From NCBI GenBank assembly GCA_039105265.1, contig JAPFFF010000385.1:1-23987 (forward strand): a DNA stretch of 23,987 bases, in the 5' to 3' direction. Numbering within the stretch: position 1 is the stretch's first letter; each line of letters opens with the position of its first letter. The notes under the pieces were generated by a model, which worked only from the letters and a program-made list of their open reading frames with translations, was not told the DNA's origin and searched no databases. The DNA comes from Tritrichomonas musculus (taxonomy: Eukaryota; Parabasalia; Tritrichomonadida; Tritrichomonadidae). The translations under genes were made by a program, and so were the position numbers. Positions 8,028-17,536 of this stretch are shown piece by piece.

Positions 8028-10490
8028 TTATTTCTTTGGCTTCTTGGTTTCTTTATTTTGGTATAAAGATTCAAAGCGATTCAGTTCTTGGTATCGTGAA
8101 AGAACGATGTCTCGGTCGACTTCTTTAGCAAGTTTGAACTTTTTATTCTCAATCATTTCAAGGATTTCTGAAAAGCTCGGACGATCTTTCGGTTCAAACG
8201 CGGTGCACTTATTGATCAGTTCAATTCCTTCTGCTGTGAGCGACGATGAATGACGTGGGAATTTGATTGGCTTCTTGTTCATCTTGTCGGTCAAATTTTG
8301 CTTTGGAAGACGACCTGTCAGCAAAACAAAGACGACAATTCCGTATGAGTAAACGTCGGTCTTGTTGTCATATTTTCCTTTGTTCAGCATTTCTGGCGAC
8401 ATGTAGTCAAGAGTGCCAACGCCTTTCGTCAGTGATCCTTCGTCTTTGTCGTCAATGTGAACAAGATCGAAATCGATGATTTTCGCTTCAAGGATCCAAT
8501 TCAGCATGATGTTATCGATCTTCAGGTCACGGTGAATCATGCCTGACTGGTGCAGGTGCTTCATCCCAAATGCAACTTCAATACAAATTTTCACCCGTAA
8601 CGTGTCGTTCATGATGTCGCTTTTCAGCACGTCTTTCAATTTGAATGGGAGATATTCAAGGAAAAGTGCTATCGTCGTCTTCTCTTTTTCTCTACTTTTT
8701 TTCGCTTTTTCTTCATCATCATCATCATCATCGTAGTCGTAGTCGGAATCTTTGTTTGATGTGCTTTCTTCAACTTTTTCTGATGTGTTCATGCCAATCG
8801 CTCGGCAGATGCTTGGATGACTGATGCTCGTCAGTGCTCCAAATTCTCTCAGCGAGTTTCGTAGCTTGCTGAATGCTTCTTCATCTTCAACATTTTTCAC
8901 AACTTTCTTGCACATCACTTCTGATGTTCGACGGTCAATGATTTTGTATGCAACCGATGTCGCTCCTTCGCCAATCTTCTTCAAAACTTCATGGTGCTCT
9001 TCGTCTTCTTCTCCAATGAAAATGTTATGAGTCCCTTCTTTCGTTTTCTTCAATTCAACATCACTGTCATCGTCATCGTCGTCTGGTTTTATTTCTGGTC
9101 GCCGGTGAGTCGATGTGTCGTTGATGTCAAATATTTGAACTTTCTCGTACTTCAAAAGTCGTTCTTCAAGGAATCGGATGTGATTCTTGTAAATCGTTGT
9201 TTCACGCTTTTCTCTTTCTTTCATCTTCGCTTGCTGATTTGAAAGTTCTCGATCTTTCGCTTCAAGCGCTGCTTTCAATTCCGATATTTCTTTATCTTTC
9301 AAATATTCTGAGCCTTCTGATTTAGTTGATGACGATACAGTTTTTCGTGAGGTGAGGTGATCATTTTTCTTTGAAAGTCGTCTGTTTGGCATGTTTGGCA
9401 TGTTTGGCGGTAATTCTTCTCCAACAAAAACTGCTGATGCAAATTCTCCTGCAATGCAGAACGATGCGCCACTCTCAATCGTTGTCTCAACTGGTGAATA
9501 TATTTTTTCATTGTCAGCAAATCTGTCGAGCATGAGTTGGCCATAACCGTTACCTCCACATGACAAAACTTTTCCATCTTCTGTTCGGAAGAGCGAGTGA
9601 GAGAACCCAGCGGAGGCTCCTGTGATTTTGTACTTCTCAAGAGAAGCAACTTTCGTGAATTTGTCTGTTTCGGTGACTCCTTCGCCGAGGCTGAGATAAC
9701 CACTTAAAAAGGGATCAGATCCATAAACAAAAACTTCGCCTTCGCTGCAAACTGCAAAGCAATGACCACGTGTCCCTGAGATGTCGACGATTTCTTTATC
9801 ACGAAGTTCTTCAACTTCTTCAAATGAAAGTTCACTGGATGAAGATTTGAAGACTCGCCCACTCTCACTAAGTGCTAAATAAAATTCTTTGCAGCAGGCG
9901 ACGCTGACTGCTTTCTCACCTCCTGGAAGAGTCGCTGCCTTCACTGGGTTCAGTGGGGAATCAAAAAGTGATTTGGTGATCGCGATGATCGCTCCTTCTG
10001 TGTCAATTGCTGCGGAGTTTGAATAACCGCCATAAAGCGACACTGGTTGGCGATTTTCAATGTTCACAAAAAGTGGTTTGCCGACATTTTTAAATTGGTA
10101 AACGTATGCAAGCTCCCTGATGCCGTCTGTTCGTGAAATCAGGTAAAGAGTGTAATCATCACCGCACAAAATGGAGATGAACTTGCATTGAATGCCACGA
10201 CTGTCTTTCATATCAATTTCTGTCGCTGTTTTCAGTATTGATTTTGGAAGTGATCCAAGGATTGCTCGGTAAGAATTGTCGCCAATTACGTACCCTTTCC
10301 CATCCTTCGTCACCCATGATGCATGATGATAGTAAATCGAGTAAGAGATAAGATTTGAAACGACAATTTTTGAAGAAAGTGGTGGACAGATAATTGGATC
10401 TTCATCTGTTTTGTTGTTCGATGTCTCTCCCACTTGATTGCAGCTATTGAGTCCGCTTGTTTTGAGGATTGTGCATTTTTTGGTTAACAT
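8028..10490 (-). CDS. RCC1-like repeat / protein kinase fusion (820 residues)
   Basis: The start is ATG at 10488-10490 and the stop is TAA followed within four bases by TAAA. Residues about 55-355 form RCC1-type beta-propeller repeats; the clearest is GFSHSLFRTEDGKVLSCGG followed by GYGQL (about 294-320). A basic, Ser-rich linker leads to a coiled coil (about 397-453, KDKEISELKAALEAKDREL) and an Asp-rich patch. The kinase domain spans about 503-790. It has a glycine loop IGEGATSVAYK, the ATP lysine in VMCK (K528), the catalytic loop HRDLKIDN (653-660) with D655 and N660, then DFD at 673-675 in place of DFG, and MSPEML in place of APE. An Asp/Glu tract encoded by a TCA-type repeat (complement, about 8711-8745) sits inside the N-lobe. 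The catalytic Lys, Asp, Asn and metal-binding Asp are all present, so activity is plausible. The partner and substrate are unknown. RCC1 repeats bind GTPases or chromatin in other proteins; such a role here is only inference. No membrane segment is seen. Confidence 0.85.
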   Translation of the reverse strand: MLTKKCTILKTSGLNSCNQVGETSNNKTDEDPIICPPLSSKIVVSNLISYSIYYHHASWVTKDGKGYVIGDNSYRAILGSLPKSILKTATEIDMKDSRGIQCKFISILCGDDYTLYLISRTDGIRELAYVYQFKNVGKPLFVNIENRQPVSLYGGYSNSAAIDTEGAIIAITKSLFDSPLNPVKAATLPGGEKAVSVACCKEFYLALSESGRVFKSSSSELSFEEVEELRDKEIVDISGTRGHCFAVCSEGEVFVYGSDPFLSGYLSLGEGVTETDKFTKVASLEKYKITGASAGFSHSLFRTEDGKVLSCGGNGYGQLMLDRFADNEKIYSPVETTIESGASFCIAGEFASAVFVGEELPPNMPNMPNRRLSKKNDHLTSRKTVSSSTKSEGSEYLKDKEISELKAALEAKDRELSNQQAKMKEREKRETTIYKNHIRFLEERLLKYEKVQIFDINDTSTHRRPEIKPDDDDDDSDVELKKTKEGTHNIFIGEEDEEHHEVLKKIGEGATSVAYKIIDRRTSEVMCKKVVKNVEDEEAFSKLRNSLREFGALTSISHPSICRAIGMNTSEKVEESTSNKDSDYDYDDDDDDEEKAKKSREKEKTTIALFLEYLPFKLKDVLKSDIMNDTLRVKICIEVAFGMKHLHQSGMIHRDLKIDNIMLNWILEAKIIDFDLVHIDDKDEGSLTKGVGTLDYMSPEMLNKGKYDNKTDVYSYGIVVFVLLTGRLPKQNLTDKMNKKPIKFPRHSSSLTAEGIELINKCTAFEPKDRPSFSEILEMIENKKFKLAKEVDRDIVLSRYQELNRFESLYQNKETKKPKK

Positions 10491-10498
10491 TTGATTTG

Positions 10499-10503
10499 AA
10501 TGA
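10499..10503 (-). promoter_or_regulatory. Candidate initiator (Inr) of the RCC1-kinase gene
   Basis: The minus strand reads TTTCATTCAAATCAA just before the ATG. TCATT fits the trichomonad initiator TCA(+1)Y(T/A). With A at 10501 as +1 the leader would be 11 nt, within the very short leaders known for T. vaginalis. The match is short, so chance is possible. Confidence 0.4.
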
Positions 10504-11270
10504 AATATTTGAGAATATACAAATATTTCAATGAATTTTTATAAAAATTCAATGAAACCATTTTAAGAAGATTTTATTTATTTTTAATTTAATAATATCT
10601 CGTTCAATATTTATTTAATCAAAAATATTATTATTATTTATATTAAATTCATTATATAAATAATATAAAATACTATAAAAATACTTTTTATTTATATCAA
10701 TAAAATAAATTTATATTTTATTTTTTGACCTGATTATTCAAAAGAAAATTTTTTAGAAATAATTTCGGTTATGTATCTTGTAAAATAAAGCAAATTTCAT
10801 ATATTTTTAATTTTAACATATATTTATATATTTATTATATGATATTTATAATATTTATATATTTGATAATCTTAGAATTTAATATGATAAATATAAATCA
10901 TTTTTTGAGAGCGATTAACTGGAACCAAAAAGTCAGTACCACCAAATAAGTTATCAAAAAGTTATATATATATATTTTTAATAATATTTTTTTCTTAAAA
11001 TCGTAGCAAATTAGGCCAATTATCGCATTTAGACTCCCAAGACCAAAATAACGTACAAAAAGAAGAAATACAGAAAATAAGTTTATGAAAAAAAAAGTGT
11101 GGGGAAGTTGAAAGTTAGGGGTAAGGTATGGTAAGGTAAAGAGTAACGAGTTGTATATAAAAAATAAGTAGTACAAAAAATAAGTATATGATGAATAACT
11201 AGTTTTCATCGTTTACTCTTACCTAAATGAACTCATAAGTAAGGATTGATGTTTGCGACGGTTTCAATCT
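10504..11270. other. AT-rich spacer
   Basis: The sequence is almost only A and T from 10504 to about 10900. A 103-codon minus-strand frame (10898-11209) is hydrophobic and low-complexity and I do not accept it as a gene. Around 11100-11155 there is a G-rich run with TTACC-like motifs repeated on the complement. Base composition becomes more even toward 11270, where virus-like coding sequence begins. Confidence 0.5.
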
Positions 11271-11273
11271 AAT

Positions 11274-11768
11274 TGATGTCCGTACAGTGATGAGAAGGAT
11301 GCTATCAACGATCTGAAGAAATGTCTGGTTTATGGTCAGTCAGTTCTTTCTGTCTATACGATCAAAACGTATGATGTAATAAATGAATATGCAAAAGTAA
11401 GCTATGCAAGGGTGTCAGTAGCGATACAAATATTGAAGGAAATTGTGATATTTCAGAAAACAGTTGAGAGAAAAAAGAACTATACTGCGTGGAATGTGTT
11501 CGTCTATAACCAAATATTATTCAAGGTGAAGGGATTGAAGTTCTATAGTGAGGATCCACAGGTTTTCAGTTATTTCAGAGGTTATGATTACAAAAAGCTA
11601 GATTCAGTGAAAGAAGAGCTAATTCAACCGTTCTTGAATCATGTGCATGATGTTATTACTGATGGTAATGATGAGGTGTACAAATATATATTAATATGGA
11701 TTGCTTCAATTTTACAAAAACCGAATTTCAAAACTGGTACCGCACTAATCATACTAGGAGTAGTATAG
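11274..11768 (+). pseudogene. Fragment of a D5-like SF3 primase-helicase gene (virus-like element fossil)
   Basis: An open frame without a proper start contains residues typical of the region just before the Walker A site in D5-type primase-helicases of large DNA viruses and related elements: FRGYDYKKL, then EELIQPFLNHVHDV, DGNDEVYKYILIWIASILQK and KTGTALIILG. In these proteins a KTG.ALxLxG stretch leads straight into the P-loop, but here the similarity ends at that point, close to where a Polinton end is expected. It is therefore a broken piece. It may come from an older virus-like element into which the Polinton inserted, or be a lost part of the Polinton family itself. The first reading is preferred because its end coincides with the proposed Polinton terminus. 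Confidence 0.55.
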
Positions 11769-11770
11769 TA

Positions 11771-11801
11771 TAGGCTGGGATTCATTCTTCACCCCAGCCT
11801 A
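11771..11801. repeat. 9-bp hairpin near the proposed Polinton end
   Basis: TAGGCTGGG (11771-11779) pairs perfectly with CCCAGCCTA (11793-11801) around a 13-nt loop. It lies within about 15 bp of the proposed element end, in the unusually GC-rich stretch 11772-11870. A structured terminus would suit protein-primed replication, but this is inference. Confidence 0.6.
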
Positions 11802-12001
11802 CACTGCTCGCCACCAAGCTCAGGTACACCTTCGCTTGGGCCTCGCTACCCGGCCAAATACCCTCTGAAAACCTATCGTAAGTACACACTCTCTACTTTC
11901 ACTATTCTGCCAATGTTATTTCCAAGGTATGGAGTAGTTTTTGAGCTTTCTAATAGTGTTTTTTGAATTCTACACCCGAAAAATATTGAAATATAGAACA
12001 T
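11802..12001. other. Non-coding end region of the Polinton (candidate terminal inverted repeat)
   Basis: This stretch is GC-rich at first (about 11800-11870), then AT-rich up to the stop codon of the first minus-strand gene. I see no gene in it. By position it should be part of the terminal inverted repeat, but the other copy lies outside the window, so its length cannot be measured. Confidence 0.4.
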
Positions 12002-15000
12002 TTACTCTTTGAATACACAAACAATATTATCATTTATTTTTGCAGTTATGATTCCAATTGTTAAACGTCTTATTTTTGATGTTATTGGAGTATTTTCATC
12101 AAGAACTTTGATTTGATTATCTTCATCAATATAAATTTCATCACCAATTTCAAACCTTGATGAATCATCAACTTTGACCAAATAATCCCCATGACTTGCA
12201 AAAGTAATTGAATTATTTTCTTCGTCAATTCGAACACAAATTCCAATAAATTCTTTCCAAGTACCTGTAGTTTTCACTGAACAAATACAATCTGTTGAAT
12301 CTTTTTCGGTTGATTCAATCCATTCATTATCAACATTCTTATAAACTTTTCCTGTAATAAATACTGGTTTTCCTATTTCAAAATCATCAATTAAATCTTC
12401 AATTGGAGCATAATGTGTGATTGTATTTGAACCCCTACTGTTGACAGTTCCTTTGACATCTAAATTTCCAAAAATCTCGAATAGTCTTCCTGATGGAGAA
12501 ACTTCATAAGAAAATGCTATTGAATCATTCAAAATTACTTTCCAGCGGGCAGTATTGTATTGATTATAATATATTATTTTAGAACATTTTGTTGAATCCA
12601 AACCAAGAACTATATTTGATTCATATAAATTTGGATTTCCTTGATATACCTTTAAACAATCTGCATCTACACCATCTATTTCTAAATCACCATATGTTAT
12701 AAAAACGTTATTATGAAAAATGGTATGATTTGCGTCCCAACCAATAATATTTGCACAACCTGTAACACCTAAAACACCTAAACCAGTCATAAAACCGAAA
12801 GTAGCAGCTTCATTTTCATTTGTACCTATGCCTGCTATTAACGAGATTTTTAAATCTGATTCTGTATTATTTGTATCTAATATTGTTATTTTCCCATTTA
12901 TCGTTGAATCACCCTCTTTGGAGACATAATTGGTCAAATCAACAGGTTCAGGAATTTCACTCTTTAATGCAAATTTTTCATCACAATCTGTTTTCTTATA
13001 ATAAGTTGAATCCAATAGTTTTGATAATAAATCAACTTTTTTATCAATTAGATTACTTTCAAATATTGTTTGATATGTATTAGTGACACAAGCTAATGAT
13101 GGTACAACAGCTGTTGCATCACATTCAGTTTCATCAGATTGAACAACAAGTGGAATTTCACTTTTCAATGCTAATTGATCTTCTTCGCCATAATTCAAAT
13201 CATTTTTGCTTCGATATTTTGCATCCGCTTCCTCTTTTGTATACAGGTTATCCATATTAACCATATTATTTTTTAATTCATCTAATGCTTCATTTACTTC
13301 ATCAACAGTTGGGAATTCATTTAATGTAGTAGCTAGAGCTGTATCATTCTTTTCTATCTGCTCATGTAATGTATCTATCTTCTTATGTAAAGCATCTATA
13401 TCACAAGTATAGGCTAAATCATTTGGGGTAAATTCCATTCTTCTTTTTGCTGTATTTTCTTTAATCTGTATTCCACCAACCCTATGTTTATTTGGGTTTG
13501 ATATAACAAATGTTTTGTCATTCATAGTGCAGCTAGGAAAATCATTTGTTCCTTGGTAATTAATTGTTCCACCAGTAATATTAATAATAACTATATTCTC
13601 TTCATAATCAACATCATTGTATTCACTAACTTTTTGCACCAAAAATCGTACTTTGATTGTTCCATCTGTGATAACATCTTCTGCTTCCAAATGAACCTCT
13701 CCATTAACAAATTTACCAACAACATCTATTATGTCATCTCTAACCAAATCTGTCTTTTGAACTACTTCATCCAATGTAGGGTAATAACCAAACTCCGCCT
13801 CTAGCTCATTAACCTTCTCGGCGAGTAATTTAAATGCAGGCTTGAGGGATTCCCTGAACATATTGCTAATATCCATGGCACCACTTAATGTTAAGGTTCC
13901 TGTATCTGGGTTATCATTCTCATCTGTATAAGGTAATTCATCTAGTTGTTTATATTCTTCCTCACACCAGGTTATTATTGGAGTAATATCTTTTGTGATA
14001 GACCTAGCGACGGTCCCAGACATGAAATTAATAGCATTTCTAACTATATCGCTCAATCCTTTTGTTGATTTACGTGAGAACAATCTTTTAAGGAATCCTC
14101 CCCCATTCCCAGTTGCAAAACTAATACCTTCTGGAGCTAATTGCATACCTATAGAACCTATTGAACCGACTGTACCTGCGACACCAAATGCTAAAGCAGT
14201 CCATGAAACAATTCTTAAATTATCAACATCTTCTTCTAGATGCTGAGTTACTGTTTCTGTTCTTGATACTCTTCCTTTTAGGCTTTCTATTGTTGTGTTC
14301 ATTTCTTGGACATCATAGCTAATCACATCTACATTGTTAGTTACCATATTTAAATCACTTCTCATGGTTGTAATATTATCAGCAGTAATGATTTTGGAAC
14401 TAGTAATGTTGTAATCTGTATACAAGGTAGTTGCTGCATTAGGATTGGGATACACTTCATAAAATTGTTGTCTAATAATATATTCGAAGGGGTTAGTAGT
14501 AGGGTCCCAATTAACTTCATCTATCGGGTCAACATATTCATCAAACAAATAGATTTTAATATTTCGTGAGTCATTAGGGGTTGATGAAACATAACAATAT
14601 TCTACCTGTTCACATGAATCTAATAGGCCATGAATAAAATACCATTTCTTATCACTCTTGGGGTCAAATATTTTTCCAGTTGGTCTCATTGAGAATCTGT
14701 TTGCCTTTATTTCTCCATCTAAAGTTATATCAAGATAGAATTCTTCTACAAGATTAATATCTAAATCACTTCCTGTACCATTTGTCTTATAGCATCTTAT
14801 GGCTTCAATATCATATCCATAAATATTTATTCCCCCATTACTGGTTTGATAGCCTAATCCATATTTGGAAAAGTCTTCTATCTCACCCGTCTTTAGTTTT
14901 AGTTTGTTCTCTACTTTACACTTTCCACCATGTATCATATAATGTAAGAGGTTATCTATAGAATAGTCATCTGGTTTTTTAATTAACATAATATTTCTTT

Positions 15001-15892
15001 CACTTCTCTTGATTCTAATATATGTTCCATCTTCTCCATATTCATTCTCCTTATTCAAAGCATTTTTCATTTTTCCATTAATGTTTCCTTGAATATTATC
15101 TCCTACCCATTTTGTTCCATTCCATGTTAAGAACCATTTATTACCAAAACAGTATTCATTAAATTTAAACTCCAAGCCAGTAGGTATATTATAATTATCA
15201 TCTATGTTCCATTGTAGTAGCCAATACTTTTTATCATCCATTTGGACTTCGCTAGTTAGAGTTGGTTTGTAAAGATACAATACATCACTCTTATGTAGTT
15301 TCAATGCATTATCAGCTTTGATGATGGAACACTTGACTGTCTTCAGTGTTTGCAGTGAATCAGTTATGTACTCATTCATGATACTCAGCTCACCATTCAT
15401 CCATAGAGTATATGGATTAAAATCAAGACCACTATCAAAGGCTATATTGATGTATCCCATATTTGTGCTATTATTTATAGAACATCCATTTGCACTCTTT
15501 GTTATCATAGGAGAGTATACTTGTCCATCTTTGGCATAAATATAGAATTCCTTAACTAAATTTCCATTTGTGTCATATATGATATTCTTTCTCAAAACCA
15601 CTTTAAAGATATTAGTTTGGACTGTTATTTCTTTCACTTTATTCATGAAATCCTCTGGTATGTTAACAATCTTTAGGATATGGTAGGTTGTTGTTGATGA
15701 CTCAAATGACTCGTATTGTATATTATTATTTTTGATATTAAATTCTGGTATACCCTCTACTTCATTAAATAAATGCCCTGTCTGTACATATCCATCCAAA
15801 TCACTCAGCGTTAATAATTCACTTGCTTTCCTAGTAGCATCTCCTACCTTAAATTGTATGTCTCCAATGAATTTTGTTGTCGTCTCGTCCAT
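12002..15892 (-). CDS. Polinton large protein 1, with fibre-like C-terminal repeats
   Basis: The gene encodes 1296 residues from ATG 15890-15892. The family is not recognised as a whole. Two blocks are shared with the large protein at 17537-21169: residues about 205-270 (LYLYKP, WNIDDNY, WNGTKW) and about 465-545 (NPFEYII, QQFYEVYPNP, SSKIITADN, TMRSDLN). A helical stretch at about 530-555 is followed by a Gly/Ala-rich hydrophobic segment (about 559-585) that could insert in a membrane. The C-terminal third has coiled-coil sequence (about 820-890) and twice repeats a DAKY/DEKF-x-LKSEIP motif (about 890-985), with DLTNYVSKEGDSTINGKITI. This style is known from phage and giant-virus tail or fibre proteins with long trimeric shafts. 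A role in attachment or as a surface fibre is inferred. The stop codon is TAG... read as GAG-TAA-A on the minus strand, overlapping a UAAA motif. Confidence 0.7.
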   Translation of the reverse strand: MDETTTKFIGDIQFKVGDATRKASELLTLSDLDGYVQTGHLFNEVEGIPEFNIKNNNIQYESFESSTTTYHILKIVNIPEDFMNKVKEITVQTNIFKVVLRKNIIYDTNGNLVKEFYIYAKDGQVYSPMITKSANGCSINNSTNMGYINIAFDSGLDFNPYTLWMNGELSIMNEYITDSLQTLKTVKCSIIKADNALKLHKSDVLYLYKPTLTSEVQMDDKKYWLLQWNIDDNYNIPTGLEFKFNEYCFGNKWFLTWNGTKWVGDNIQGNINGKMKNALNKENEYGEDGTYIRIKRSERNIMLIKKPDDYSIDNLLHYMIHGGKCKVENKLKLKTGEIEDFSKYGLGYQTSNGGINIYGYDIEAIRCYKTNGTGSDLDINLVEEFYLDITLDGEIKANRFSMRPTGKIFDPKSDKKWYFIHGLLDSCEQVEYCYVSSTPNDSRNIKIYLFDEYVDPIDEVNWDPTTNPFEYIIRQQFYEVYPNPNAATTLYTDYNITSSKIITADNITTMRSDLNMVTNNVDVISYDVQEMNTTIESLKGRVSRTETVTQHLEEDVDNLRIVSWTALAFGVAGTVGSIGSIGMQLAPEGISFATGNGGGFLKRLFSRKSTKGLSDIVRNAINFMSGTVARSITKDITPIITWCEEEYKQLDELPYTDENDNPDTGTLTLSGAMDISNMFRESLKPAFKLLAEKVNELEAEFGYYPTLDEVVQKTDLVRDDIIDVVGKFVNGEVHLEAEDVITDGTIKVRFLVQKVSEYNDVDYEENIVIINITGGTINYQGTNDFPSCTMNDKTFVISNPNKHRVGGIQIKENTAKRRMEFTPNDLAYTCDIDALHKKIDTLHEQIEKNDTALATTLNEFPTVDEVNEALDELKNNMVNMDNLYTKEEADAKYRSKNDLNYGEEDQLALKSEIPLVVQSDETECDATAVVPSLACVTNTYQTIFESNLIDKKVDLLSKLLDSTYYKKTDCDEKFALKSEIPEPVDLTNYVSKEGDSTINGKITILDTNNTESDLKISLIAGIGTNENEAATFGFMTGLGVLGVTGCANIIGWDANHTIFHNNVFITYGDLEIDGVDADCLKVYQGNPNLYESNIVLGLDSTKCSKIIYYNQYNTARWKVILNDSIAFSYEVSPSGRLFEIFGNLDVKGTVNSRGSNTITHYAPIEDLIDDFEIGKPVFITGKVYKNVDNEWIESTEKDSTDCICSVKTTGTWKEFIGICVRIDEENNSITFASHGDYLVKVDDSSRFEIGDEIYIDEDNQIKVLDENTPITSKIRRLTIGIITAKINDNIVCVFKE

Positions 15893-15919
15893 TTAAGTCC
15901 AAAAAAATAATTCTCTATT

Positions 15920-17377
15920 CTACTCTATATTTGCGCACTTCTTCTCTAATGTAGCAAGTCTTGTCTCAAGAGTATCAATATATGCATCCTTCTGGTCTAT
16001 CATTTCCTTCACTTCTGCTTTAGTAATATAAGCAGTCATATCTATATCCTCCAGTGGATGCTTAGTACTTGACTTATTTTCAAGCTCTTTGATTTTCTCG
16101 CACATGAATGCTATTGTACCCTTTAAAGTATCGCGATATGTCTTTGCAATATTAATACATGTATCAAATGAAACCATCATCTTATCAGCATCCTTCATTG
16201 TTATTTCAAGTTCAGGTTCATCATCTGTTTCTTCATGATATGCCCATGCAAGAATCTTTTCTAATACATCTTCCTCTGCTAATGTTTCTGGGTTATCATT
16301 ACGACGGAACCAACTTGGAATATTAAATAATCCTATTCTATTTGCTACATATGCTTCTGCTGCTACCCCTGCTATTGCTGCTGCATCACCAGGATGATGT
16401 CTAACAAACTGCCATTGACCATGGAAGAACCTTCTAGCAACATAACCTACTGTTCCCATAATAACCTGGGTAGTTGCACTTATAACACCATCTTGTTGGT
16501 ACATTTCTATCACTCCATTCACAATATTAATTACATGTAGTCTTCTTCTATCTATTGTAGCAACTACATTTCCATTATATAGTACTTGTGTTATTTCTTC
16601 ACCAGTTGTTTCATCTAATGTGTCATTAAAAGCTAAAAGATTACCATGAGAATAAATATTATCCATTAGTTCTCCTCTTTGTTCATCACTCATTTGTTCT
16701 ATCATTCTTGCTGTTATTGCTGGTGTTGTTCCTGGTACTGTCCAAGTATCTGTTGTGGCAACAAGGTCATAATGCTGATATCTAACTCCATTTGCATTGA
16801 CTTCTATTTGTGAATTTATTCCAACAAATCGTACTTGACCTCCACTAATATTTGCTGTTGTTGGAGCAGAATAATCAATAGTAGCAACAATTGGGTCAAT
16901 AGTCTCTCCTCTATGGTCAATAATATTTATCCATGCCTCCATTGTTTGGTCATTCAAGTAAGGTTCTAAACCAATATCTCCATTTTGAACAAATGGTAAA
17001 TTTAGTCTATCTTGCATCGATAATTGTTCAATATCTCTCGCTGTGTATGTTGTTCCATCCCATTCTATTGACCAATTATTATCAGTAGCTCTATGTATTC
17101 TATCTGTCATCTCAATATCAGCTGGCCTTATTAGAGTCCTTCGTTGAAATACATTATTATGGATAATGAGTTGGTCATTATAAAACAAATCATACACATT
17201 AAACCACTCTCTTCCATGATATTGGATACGTAAGATATCAGGATGATTAGCAACTAATGCATTTCGTTCTTCTCTTGTCAAATCAGCTATGTCTTCTAAG
17301 GTATACTGAGTTCCAGCAATATTAATAACAGGAACTTGATTCCTAAGTGCAATCGTAGTTGAAGCTGTATTTGTCAT
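15920..17377 (-). CDS. Polinton structural-like protein 2, with three internal repeat units
   Basis: The first in-frame ATG is at 17375-17377 (MTNTASTTIALRNQ), giving 485 residues; the true start is uncertain. Three related units carry a short beta-like strand, then a threonine and a small helical motif: INIAGTQYTLEDIADLTREE (about 17335-17275), WDGTTYTARDIEQLSMQDR (about 17065-17010) and TTPAITARMIEQMSDEQR (about 16725-16675). A hydrophobic, Ala-rich stretch (AAAIAGVAAEAYVANRIGLF, about 16390-16330) may contact membrane. The C-terminus (about 16080-15930) is heptad-like and charged, so a coiled coil is likely. No known family is recognised. It lies between the two large paralogous genes on the same strand, 27 bp from the first, so a shared role in the particle or its surface is inferred. 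Confidence 0.55.
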   Translation of the reverse strand: MTNTASTTIALRNQVPVINIAGTQYTLEDIADLTREERNALVANHPDILRIQYHGREWFNVYDLFYNDQLIIHNNVFQRRTLIRPADIEMTDRIHRATDNNWSIEWDGTTYTARDIEQLSMQDRLNLPFVQNGDIGLEPYLNDQTMEAWINIIDHRGETIDPIVATIDYSAPTTANISGGQVRFVGINSQIEVNANGVRYQHYDLVATTDTWTVPGTTPAITARMIEQMSDEQRGELMDNIYSHGNLLAFNDTLDETTGEEITQVLYNGNVVATIDRRRLHVINIVNGVIEMYQQDGVISATTQVIMGTVGYVARRFFHGQWQFVRHHPGDAAAIAGVAAEAYVANRIGLFNIPSWFRRNDNPETLAEEDVLEKILAWAYHEETDDEPELEITMKDADKMMVSFDTCINIAKTYRDTLKGTIAFMCEKIKELENKSSTKHPLEDIDMTAYITKAEVKEMIDQKDAYIDTLETRLATLEKKCANIE

Positions 17378-17536
17378 TGTAGTCTGTGGTACTGTTATAT
17401 CTGTTCGAATCTCATCTGTTTCATCTGTAACAACTTGTGGCTGAACTTCTCTATGAGTTCTCACTAATGATTGTTCAGTGGTTGTGATAGTATTAGTTGC
17501 ATTATCAGTATCATTATCAGTTATTGTAATCGAGGA

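Noticed and set aside
8044-9703. Several Ser-rich or Phe-rich open frames opposite or alongside the RCC1-kinase gene
   Set aside because: All lie over a well-supported 820-residue gene, and their Ser runs are the complement of its Asp/Glu tracts.
11100-11155. TTACC-like motifs on the minus strand that recall telomeric repeats
   Set aside because: The units are irregular, few in number and internal, and they do not form a uniform array. I see no support for a telomere relic.
10898-11209. 103-codon minus-strand open frame with hydrophobic, Phe/Tyr/Leu-rich sequence
   Set aside because: It is low in complexity, driven by A/T and poly-A composition, with no motif and no family likeness. It is more likely a chance frame than a membrane protein.
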